64,000 bases of DNA from Massilia sp. WG5 (GTDB lineage Bacteria > Pseudomonadota > Gammaproteobacteria > Burkholderiales > Burkholderiaceae_D): the NCBI RefSeq assembly GCF_001412595.2, contig NZ_CP012640.2, positions 1,736,001 through 1,800,000 on the forward strand. The letters run 5' to 3'. Of the stretch, positions 51,343 through 58,351 are shown in pieces. The position numbers and the translations under genes were made by a program. Below the pieces are notes generated by a model that had not been told where the DNA came from, ran no database searches, and saw only the letters and a list, made by a program, of their open reading frames with translations. Position 1 is the stretch's first letter. Every line of letters begins with the position of its first letter.

Positions 51343-52008
51343 ATGTACTCGACCGGTCCGACATCCTCCTCCCCTCCAGCCGCCCTGCCGGCCGCGCCAC
51401 GCCGCGCCGTCTGGCTGCGCCAGCTGCACCAGTGGCACTGGATCAGTTCCGCCATCTGCCTGATGGCGATGCTCCTGTTCAGCGTCACCGGCTTTACGCT
51501 GAACCACGCGGCGCAGATCGAAGCCAGGCCGCAGGTCACGCGCCAGAAGGCCGCCCTGCCGGACGCGCTGCGCGCGCGCCTGGCCGCCTTCGCCGAAAGC
51601 CATGCCGACGCCAGACTGCCGCTGTCCGACGAGCTGGCCAGCTGGGCGAACAAGAATTTCCCGGTCGACGTGCGCGGCGTGAACGCCGAATGGAGCGAGG
51701 AAGACGCCTATATCGCCCTGCCCCGCCCGGGCGGCGACGCCTGGCTGCGCATCGGCGCCGACGGCCGGGCCGAGTACGAGAAGACCGACCGCGGCTGGAT
51801 CTCCTGGCTCAACGACATGCACAAGGGCCGCAACGCCGGCGCCGTGTGGAGCTGGTTCATCGATATCTTCGCCGGGGCCTGCCTGGTGTTCTGCATCACC
51901 GGTTTCCTGATCCTCAAATACCACGCCGCCAACCGGCCCTCGACCTGGCCGGTGATCGGCTTCGGCATCGTGCTGCCGATCGTGCTGGCGCTCCTGTTCG
52001 TCCATTAA
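51343..52008 (+). CDS. PepSY-associated TM helix protein, putative heme/electron carrier
   Basis: A 221-residue inner-membrane protein with three predicted membrane helices (about 34-53, 172-192, 203-220) and a periplasmic PepSY-like loop (about 55-160). His29, His32, His55, His160 and His194 lie at or near the helix ends, as in PepSY_TM proteins such as FoxB-type siderophore reductases that bind heme. It probably passes electrons across the membrane. No ribosome site is visible; the start sits directly after the Fur box and at the predicted transcription start. It is first in a five-gene operon. Confidence 0.85.
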   Translation: MYSTGPTSSSPPAALPAAPRRAVWLRQLHQWHWISSAICLMAMLLFSVTGFTLNHAAQIEARPQVTRQKAALPDALRARLAAFAESHADARLPLSDELASWANKNFPVDVRGVNAEWSEEDAYIALPRPGGDAWLRIGADGRAEYEKTDRGWISWLNDMHKGRNAGAVWSWFIDIFAGACLVFCITGFLILKYHAANRPSTWPVIGFGIVLPIVLALLFVH

Positions 52009-52027
52009 TCCCTTTGAAAGCCCGTCC

Positions 52028-52564
52028 ATGACACTGTCCCGATCGATCGCCCTGAGCTTGCCCCTGACGTTCTCCCTGACGCTGCCGCTGGTGTCGAACG
52101 GCGCGATGGCCGCCGACCTGAGCGTCAAGTTCGAACTGCCGCAGCTGAACGTGGCCGAGTACCACAAGCCCTACGTCGCGATCTGGATCGAGCGCGCCGA
52201 CCAGAGCGTGGCGTCGACCCTGGCTGTGCTGTACGACGTCAAGAAGAAGGACAACGCCGGCACCAAGTGGGTCAAGGACCTGCGCACCTGGTGGCGCAAG
52301 GCCGGCCGCGACGTTGAGCTGCCGATGGACGGCGTGAGCGGCGCAACCCGCCCGGCCGGCGTGCAGACCCTGAACTTCGCCGGTCCCAAGGCAGGCCTCG
52401 ACAAGCTGCCGGCCGGCGACTACAAGCTGGTCATCGAAGCCGCGCGCGAAGCCGGCGGCCGCGAACTGGTGCGCGTGCCCTTCACCTGGCCGGCCAAGGG
52501 CAAGCTGGCGGCCAGCGGCTCGGGCAAGGAAGAGCTGGGCGCGGTCTCGATCTCGGTCCAATAA
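52028..52564 (+). CDS. DUF2271 periplasmic protein with flavinylation motif
   Basis: A 178-residue exported protein. It has a Sec signal peptide cleaved about after GAMA (residue 29), then a DUF2271 beta-rich domain (VKFELPQLNVAEYHKPYVAIWIE; DVKKKDNAGTKWVKDLRTWWRK). Residues 101-107 read D-G-V-S-G-A-T, which matches the ApbE target motif Dxx(S/T)GA(T/S); Thr107 would carry covalent FMN. An apbE gene lies two genes downstream. It is thus a likely periplasmic flavin electron carrier fed by the PepSY protein. Confidence 0.87.
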   Translation: MTLSRSIALSLPLTFSLTLPLVSNGAMAADLSVKFELPQLNVAEYHKPYVAIWIERADQSVASTLAVLYDVKKKDNAGTKWVKDLRTWWRKAGRDVELPMDGVSGATRPAGVQTLNFAGPKAGLDKLPAGDYKLVIEAAREAGGRELVRVPFTWPAKGKLAASGSGKEELGAVSISVQ

Positions 52565-52578
52565 GAAGAGGAATTGCC

Positions 52579-53385
52579 ATGCAAGCCAGATTCATGAAGC
52601 AGTTCGGCATCGCCTTCGCCCTCGCCGGCATCGCGTGCGCGGCCCAGGCCCACCGCCCGTGGATGCTCCCGACCAGCACCTTCATCGAGACCGAGCGCGA
52701 AGCCTGGGTCACGATCGACGGCGCGGTCTCGGAAGGCCTGTTCAACGTCGACCACCTGCCGCTGCGCATGGACGGCCTGACGGTCACCGATCCGGACGGC
52801 GCCACCGCGCCCGCCCCGGCCGCCACGGTCGGCAAGTTCCGCTCCAGCGTCGACCTCAGGCTGCCGAAGGACGGCACCTACCGCGTCACCCTGGCCGCCA
52901 CCAACGTCATGGGCAGCTACAAACTGAACGGCGAGACGAAACGCTTCCGCGCCAGCGAACAGGCCGCTGCCAAGGAAATCCCCGCCGGCGCCACCGACGT
53001 GAAGAGCAGCGTCATGGTCCAGCGCCAGGACACCTTCGTCACCCTGAACAAGCCGAGCAGCGGCGCGCTGAAAGCCACCGGCACGGGCCTGGAACTGGTG
53101 CCGGTCACCCATCCGAACGAACTGCGCGCCGGCGAGAAGGCGAGCTTCCGCTTCCAGCTGAACGGCCAGCCGCTGCCGAACTTCCCGTTCAGCCTGATCC
53201 CGGGCGGCGTCAAGTACCGCGGCACGATCAACGAAGTACGCCTCAGCACCGACGCCAAAGGCGAAGCCAGCTTCACCCTGCCGGCCGCGAACATGTACTG
53301 GCTGAGCGCGAAATACCCGGTCGCCGAATCGGCCGACGCCAAGCGCTACAGCTACTCGGCCACGCTCGAGATCCTGCCCGAGTAA
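52579..53385 (+). CDS. DUF4198 periplasmic protein
   Basis: A 268-residue exported beta-sandwich protein. The signal peptide ends AAQA, so the mature chain would begin His-Arg-Pro-Trp. The DUF4198 family (related to Ni/Co- and iron-linked periplasmic proteins) fits the N-terminal HRPWMLPTSTFIE and the C-terminal Ig-like segment (AGEKASFRFQLNGQPLPNFPFSLIPGG; STDAKGEASFTLP). An exposed N-terminal His could bind metal. It is preceded by AGAGGA and lies 14 bases after the DUF2271 gene. The exact role in iron handling is unknown. Confidence 0.82.
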   Translation: MQARFMKQFGIAFALAGIACAAQAHRPWMLPTSTFIETEREAWVTIDGAVSEGLFNVDHLPLRMDGLTVTDPDGATAPAPAATVGKFRSSVDLRLPKDGTYRVTLAATNVMGSYKLNGETKRFRASEQAAAKEIPAGATDVKSSVMVQRQDTFVTLNKPSSGALKATGTGLELVPVTHPNELRAGEKASFRFQLNGQPLPNFPFSLIPGGVKYRGTINEVRLSTDAKGEASFTLPAANMYWLSAKYPVAESADAKRYSYSATLEILPE

Positions 53386-53403
53386 TCGGCTCAGCCCTCC
53401 ATC

Positions 53404-54444
53404 ATGCGCGCCGTCCTCGTTCCCCTCGATGCCGATCCGGTCCTGCCCGACCCCGCCAGCCGCCCGCACGGCCTGGCCGGGACCTCGATGGGCACCGGCT
53501 GGTCGGCGCGGCTGATGCTGCCGCCGGCGCTTGCGTCCGGTCCCGATGGCGACCTGCGCGGCGCCCTGCAGCGGGAGCTGGACGGGATCGTCGCCCAGAT
53601 GAGCCACTGGGATCCCGGCTCCCTGCTCTCCCGCTACAACCGCGCGCCCGGCGGCAGCTGGCATGCGCTGCCGCCGCAGTTCTTCGCGGTGATGGACTAC
53701 GCGCTGTCCGTCTTCGACGATAGCGGCGGCGCCTACGACCCGGCCGCCGGCGCCCTCGTCAACCTGTGGGGCTTCGGTCCCGTCGGGCGCTATGACCAGG
53801 CCGGCTTCTACGCGCCCGCCGCCGGCGCGGTCGCCGCCGTGCTGGCGCAGGCCCGCGAAGGCCGGCCCGTGCTCGACCGCGAAGGCCGGCGCCTGCTGCA
53901 GCCGGGCGGCGCCGTCCTCGACCTGTCCTCGGTGGCGAAGGGCTACGCCGTCGACTGCCTGGCGCGGCGCCTGGAAGCCCTGGGCGTCGGCCATTACCTG
54001 GTCGAAGTCGGCGGCGAGCTGCGCGGCGCCGGCGTCAAGGGCGACGGCCAGCCCTGGTGGGTCGAGCTGGAAGGCGTGCCCGATGCGGCCGATGCGGCCG
54101 GTGCGGCTGCCGCGCCGGCGCCGCAGGCGGTGGTGGCCCTGCACGGCCTGGCGGTCGCCACCTCGGGCGACTACCGCCGGTACTTTCATCACGCCCGGCG
54201 CCGGGCCTCGCACACGCTCGACCCGCGCACCGGTTCTCCCGTAGACAACGGCGTCGCCTCGGTGACGGTGCTGGCCCCGGACTGCATGGCGGCCGACGCC
54301 CTCTCCACAGCCCTGACGGTGATGGGCGCGGAGGCCGGCCTGGCGTTTGCCGAAGGGCGCCACCTGGCGGCGCGCTTCCTGCTGCGCGAGGGCGGCGGGC
54401 TGCGCGAAGTCCACAGCCCGGCCTGGCGCGCGCTCTTGCAATGA
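53404..54444 (+). CDS. FAD:protein FMN transferase (ApbE family)
   Basis: A flavin transferase of 346 residues that attaches FMN from FAD to Thr or Ser of target proteins. Family features are GTSMGTGWSARL (N-terminal motif), SHWDPGSLLSRYNR, GGAYDPAAGALVNLWGFGP, LDLSSVAKGYAVD, YLVEVGGELRGAG, and SHTLDPRTGSPV with metal-binding residues near DALSTALTVMG. Unlike most ApbE proteins it shows no lipoprotein or Sec signal (it starts MRAVLVPLDADPVLPD), so it may act in the cytoplasm before export or have an unrecognised export route. It is the obvious modifier of the DUF2271 protein. Confidence 0.9.
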   Translation: MRAVLVPLDADPVLPDPASRPHGLAGTSMGTGWSARLMLPPALASGPDGDLRGALQRELDGIVAQMSHWDPGSLLSRYNRAPGGSWHALPPQFFAVMDYALSVFDDSGGAYDPAAGALVNLWGFGPVGRYDQAGFYAPAAGAVAAVLAQAREGRPVLDREGRRLLQPGGAVLDLSSVAKGYAVDCLARRLEALGVGHYLVEVGGELRGAGVKGDGQPWWVELEGVPDAADAAGAAAAPAPQAVVALHGLAVATSGDYRRYFHHARRRASHTLDPRTGSPVDNGVASVTVLAPDCMAADALSTALTVMGAEAGLAFAEGRHLAARFLLREGGGLREVHSPAWRALLQ

Positions 54445-54451
54445 CACTCCG

Positions 54452-55816
54452 ATGACGATCACCACCGAACCGCTGCGCCTGGGCGGCGCCCTGCTGCTGT
54501 GCGCCAGCTACCTGCTGATGTGCGCCGGCTACGTCCGCGCCGCGCGCGCGCGCGCCGCGGCGGTCGGCGCTTCGGGCGCCATTACTGCCGACTGGCTGGT
54601 CGTGTATGCGAGCCAGACCGGCAGCGCCGAAGCCCTGGCCCGCCGCAGCGCCGGGCTGCTCGCCACCGGCGGCCTGGCGGCGCGCGCGGCCTGCATCTCC
54701 AGCCTCGACGACGCCAGCCTGCGCGGCGCGGCGCGCATCCTGTTCGTCGCCAGTACCTACGGCGAGGGCGACGCCCCCGACACGGCCGCGCGCTTCGCCG
54801 GCCGCCTGATGGCCGCGAACGGCAAGCCCGCCGGCCTGGCCCACCTGCACTACGCCGTGCTGGCCCTGGGCGATCGCAGCTACGCCAACTTCTGCGGCTT
54901 CGGCCGCGCGCTGGACGCCTGGCTGGCCGCGGCCGGCGCCACGCCGCTGTTCGAGCGCATCGACGTCGACCGCAACGACAGCCGGGCCCTCGAGGACTGG
55001 CAGCACCACCTCGGCCGCCTGGCCGGCACCATGGATGCACCCGACTGGGAAGCGCCGGCCTACGCCGACTGGCGCATCGCCGAGCGCGAGCTGCTGAATC
55101 CCGGCAGCCTGGGCGCCCCGCTGGTCCGCCTGGCGCTCGCGCCCGTCGATGCCGCCCTGCCCGCCTGGGAAGCCGGCGACCTGGCCCAGCTCAGCGCCCC
55201 GGCCGACCCGGACCATCCGCGCGAATACTCGATCGCCTCGATCCCATCCGACGGCCGGCTGGAACTGCTGGTGCGCCTGCAGCGGCGCGAAGACGGCAGC
55301 CCGGGCGCGGCCTCCGGCTGGCTGTGCGAAGGCGCGACGGGTGGGGACCGTATCCGCCTGCGCATCCGCGAGCACCAGCGCTTCCGCCTCGGCGAGAATG
55401 CGCGCCGGCCGATGCTCCTGATCGGCAATGGCAGCGGCCTGGCCGGCCTGCGCGGCCTGCTGCGCGCGCGCGTCAAGCTCGGCGTGCGCGAGAACTGGCT
55501 GCTGTTCGGCGAACGCAACAGCGCCCACGATTTCCTGCTGCGCGGCGAACTGGAAGGCTGGCTCGATGCCGGCTGGCTGGAGCGGCTGGACCTGGCGTTT
55601 TCGCGCGATCAGGCGGAGCGCATCTACGTGCAGGACCTGCTGCGCGTGCAGGCCGATGCCGTGCGCGCATGGATCGGACGCGGCGCCGCCATCTATGTGT
55701 GCGGCAGCCTGCAGGGCATGGCAGGCGGCGTGCACGAGGCCCTGGGCGAGATCGTCGGCGCCGATGTGCTGGAACAGCTGGCGGCCGAAGGGCGCTACCG
55801 GCGCGACGTGTACTGA
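54452..55816 (+). CDS. membrane-tethered flavodoxin/FAD-NADPH reductase (CysJ-like)
   Basis: A 454-residue diflavin reductase. The N-terminus is a membrane helix (LGGALLLCASYLLMCAGYV, about 10-28). It is followed by a flavodoxin domain (VVYASQTGSAEALA; STYGEGDAPDTAARF; LGDRSYANFCGFG) and a ferredoxin-NADP reductase module (REYSIASIPSDG FAD site; LIGNGSGLAGLRGLL; YVCGSLQGMAGGVHEAL). It resembles sulfite reductase/cytochrome P450 reductase flavoproteins. It likely takes NADPH electrons in the cytoplasm and donates them to the PepSY protein in the same operon. It starts 7 bases after the apbE stop. Confidence 0.88.
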   Translation: MTITTEPLRLGGALLLCASYLLMCAGYVRAARARAAAVGASGAITADWLVVYASQTGSAEALARRSAGLLATGGLAARAACISSLDDASLRGAARILFVASTYGEGDAPDTAARFAGRLMAANGKPAGLAHLHYAVLALGDRSYANFCGFGRALDAWLAAAGATPLFERIDVDRNDSRALEDWQHHLGRLAGTMDAPDWEAPAYADWRIAERELLNPGSLGAPLVRLALAPVDAALPAWEAGDLAQLSAPADPDHPREYSIASIPSDGRLELLVRLQRREDGSPGAASGWLCEGATGGDRIRLRIREHQRFRLGENARRPMLLIGNGSGLAGLRGLLRARVKLGVRENWLLFGERNSAHDFLLRGELEGWLDAGWLERLDLAFSRDQAERIYVQDLLRVQADAVRAWIGRGAAIYVCGSLQGMAGGVHEALGEIVGADVLEQLAAEGRYRRDVY

Positions 55817-55831
55817 GCCATCAGCCTTTGG

Positions 55832-57667
55832 TCACGCCGCTCCGCCCCACGGCCTGGCGGCCGGCTGCCGGAAGCGCTCCAGCACCTGTACGGACGGCAG
55901 CGGGCGCGCGACCAGGTAGCCCTGGATCTCGTCGCAACCGTGGCGCTCCAGGAAGGCCGCCTGGCCGGCGGTTTCCACGCCCTCGGCAATGACGCGCATC
56001 CCCAGCGTCCTGGCGAAGGAGATCACGGCCAGCACCACCGCCGCCGCGCTCGGCACGGTTTCGATTTCGTGGATGAAGGAGCGGTCGATCTTCAATTTAT
56101 CGACCGGGAAGTTGCGCAGCGCGCTGAGGCTGGAATAGCCGGTGCCGAAGTCGTCGATCGAGATGGCTACGCCGAAGTCCTTCAGCTCGTGCAGCAGGCG
56201 CGTCGCGTGGTCGATGTCGTGCATGATCGAACTTTCCGTGATCTCCAGCTCCAGGCTGGACGGCATCAGGCCGGTGGTGTGCAGCGCCTGCTTGACGGTG
56301 TCGACGATGCGGGCATTCCGCAGCTGGCGCGCGGCCAGGTTGACCGCCACGGTCGCGTCGGGAAAGCCGGCTTCGTGCCAGATCCGGGCCTGGAGGCAGG
56401 CTTGCAGCAGCACGCGCTCGCCCAGCGCCACGATCAGCGCCGAATCCTCGGCCAGCGGGATGAAGCGGGCCGGCGGCAGCAGGCCGTGTTTCGGGTGCTG
56501 CCAGCGCACCAGGGCCTCGGCGCCGGTGAAGGCGCCGGTGGCGAGGTCGAGCTTGGGTTGGTAATGCAGGACCAGCTCGCCGGCCGGCACGCCCCGGCGC
56601 AGTTCCGTCTCGAGTTCGATGCGCTCGGCCACCGCGGCGTCGCGCGTGCTCGCATACAGCTGGATATTGTCCTTGCCGGTACTCTTGGCGCGCAGCATGG
56701 CCGAATTCGCGCGCCGCAGCAGCATCTCGGCGTCTGCGCCGTCCAGCGGGTAGATCGCGGCCCCGATGCTGCAGGTCACCACCGCGTCCTTGCCCGCCAG
56801 CGGCACCGGGTCGCGCACCGCCGCCAGCATCGCGTTCAGGCGCGCGCTGCTGCGCTCGGCGCTGTCGAGGCCGGCCAGCAGGATCACGAACTCGTCGGAG
56901 CCGATGCGCGCCACGGTATCGCTGTCGCGCACCAGGCGCGCCAGGCGCCGCGCGGTCTCGCGCAGGAACTCGTCGCCGCAGGCATTGCCCAGGCCGGTGT
57001 TGATGAAGGTGAAGCTGTCGAGGTCGAGATAGACCACCGCGACCATGCGGCCCTCGCGCTGGGCGCTGCAGATGGCGCTTTGCAGGCGGTCGATCAGCAA
57101 GGCGCGGTTCGACAGGCCGGTGAGCTGGTCGTGGGTGGCGCGGTACTCCAGCTCGCGCGTGCGTTCGGCCACGCGCAGTTCGAGGCCGTCGCGGGCCTCG
57201 CGCAATTCGCCGTTGGCCAGGGCCAGGCGTTCCTGGAAGTGGCGGGTGACCAGGATCCGCCCCAGGGTGCCGGCGATATTGCTGAGGAAGGCAATGTAGG
57301 GCCGCAGCGCGGCGTCGTCGTCGACCCTGAGCAGCAGCCAGCCGAAACGCCGGGTCGGCGTGCCGATCGGGAAGCACTGGACGCCCGTCTTCAGGTGGCG
57401 CATCACATTCAGTACCGGCACCGGTGAACACTCGGCCTCGCAGTGCAGCTTCAGGGCAGCCATGTAGGCGTTCGGCGCGTCCGTAAAGCCCTCGAGGGCA
57501 ACGTGGACCTCGGCCAGCCCGGGCATGCTCTCGAGGGCGCGCGCGACAAAGCTGGCGATGTGCACCTCGTCCGGCATCGCGTCGATGGCCTGCTGGATGA
57601 CGAGCAGCCGTCCCAGCACCATGGCGTCCAGTTGCGGCGGGCCCGGTTCTTCGACGACGGCGGCCAT
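55832..57667 (-). CDS. GGDEF-EAL c-di-GMP protein with degenerate GSDEF
   Basis: A soluble 611-residue composite protein. It has an N-terminal GAF-like region (about 20-145), a short coiled coil (AERTRELEYRATHDQLTGL), a GGDEF domain in which the active motif is GSDEF (256-260) but the I-site RDSD (247-250) is kept at the normal 5-residue spacing, and an EAL domain with EALVRW (384-389), LELEITES, DDFGTGYSSL, KIDRSF and EGVET all present. It is most likely a c-di-GMP phosphodiesterase with a weak or purely sensory GGDEF. Its start is 4 bases after the MEDS gene stop, so both form an operon. Confidence 0.92.
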   Translation of the reverse strand: MAAVVEEPGPPQLDAMVLGRLLVIQQAIDAMPDEVHIASFVARALESMPGLAEVHVALEGFTDAPNAYMAALKLHCEAECSPVPVLNVMRHLKTGVQCFPIGTPTRRFGWLLLRVDDDAALRPYIAFLSNIAGTLGRILVTRHFQERLALANGELREARDGLELRVAERTRELEYRATHDQLTGLSNRALLIDRLQSAICSAQREGRMVAVVYLDLDSFTFINTGLGNACGDEFLRETARRLARLVRDSDTVARIGSDEFVILLAGLDSAERSSARLNAMLAAVRDPVPLAGKDAVVTCSIGAAIYPLDGADAEMLLRRANSAMLRAKSTGKDNIQLYASTRDAAVAERIELETELRRGVPAGELVLHYQPKLDLATGAFTGAEALVRWQHPKHGLLPPARFIPLAEDSALIVALGERVLLQACLQARIWHEAGFPDATVAVNLAARQLRNARIVDTVKQALHTTGLMPSSLELEITESSIMHDIDHATRLLHELKDFGVAISIDDFGTGYSSLSALRNFPVDKLKIDRSFIHEIETVPSAAAVVLAVISFARTLGMRVIAEGVETAGQAAFLERHGCDEIQGYLVARPLPSVQVLERFRQPAARPWGGAA

Positions 57668-57671
57668 GGCA

Positions 57672-58271
57672 TCACCCGTAGTTCTGGTAAAAGGGATTGC
57701 GCAGGAGGTGGCCGCCGACGATCACGACCGGATGCACGTTCAGCACATCGTAGATCAGGCCGCCGTCGAACCTGTTCAGGTCGTACTGGCACATGATGGT
57801 CATCGGCGCCTCCTTGATCAGCTCGTTGATCCGCGATTCGCATTCGAGGATGCGGTCGGCGCCGGGAATGCCGCGCAGCGCCCAGGTCATCTCGCCGGCG
57901 AAGCGGGCGCCGGCCAATCCCCTGGCCTGGCCTTCCACGTAGGCCTCGCGCAGCCTGGCGAGCATGTCGTCGGGATCGAAACGCCCCATCGGAAAATAGC
58001 CTTCCGCCGTGATGGCGGCCTCGGCCTGTCCGGGCCGGTCGCGCACGGCCGCGGCCAGGTCGAGCTCTTCCAGGGCGCGCGGCAGGTCGGCGCGGCTGGG
58101 CACGTCGGCCACGTAGTTGAAGGCCTCGTGCCCGAGCAGGGCCTGGCGCGCATACAGGGGCAGGATCTGCCGCCGCTCATCGTCGCTGTTGTAGAGGTAG
58201 CAGATGTGCGTGCCCGCGGGATAGGGCTCGTCCGTGAATCCTAGGCATACATGCCGTCCTGGCGCCGCCAT
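57672..58271 (-). CDS. MEDS domain sensory protein
   Basis: A 199-residue soluble protein matching the MEDS (methanogen/methylotroph, DcmR sensory) domain: HICYLYNSDDERRQILPLYARQALLGHEAFNYVAD near the N-terminus, GEMTWALR in the middle, and MCQYDLNRFDG near the C-terminus. MEDS domains are often fused to or located by kinases and c-di-GMP enzymes and are thought to sense small organic molecules. Here it precedes a GSDEF-EAL protein with a 4-base gap, so it likely modulates that enzyme. The ligand is unknown. Confidence 0.85.
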   Translation of the reverse strand: MAAPGRHVCLGFTDEPYPAGTHICYLYNSDDERRQILPLYARQALLGHEAFNYVADVPSRADLPRALEELDLAAAVRDRPGQAEAAITAEGYFPMGRFDPDDMLARLREAYVEGQARGLAGARFAGEMTWALRGIPGADRILECESRINELIKEAPMTIMCQYDLNRFDGGLIYDVLNVHPVVIVGGHLLRNPFYQNYG

Positions 58272-58351
58272 GCTGGCTCCCTGTGCATTCGGTCAGGGGT
58301 CCGAGAATACACCTTTCATTCCGAGTCGGCGTCGGCTTTTACCCACGGCGT

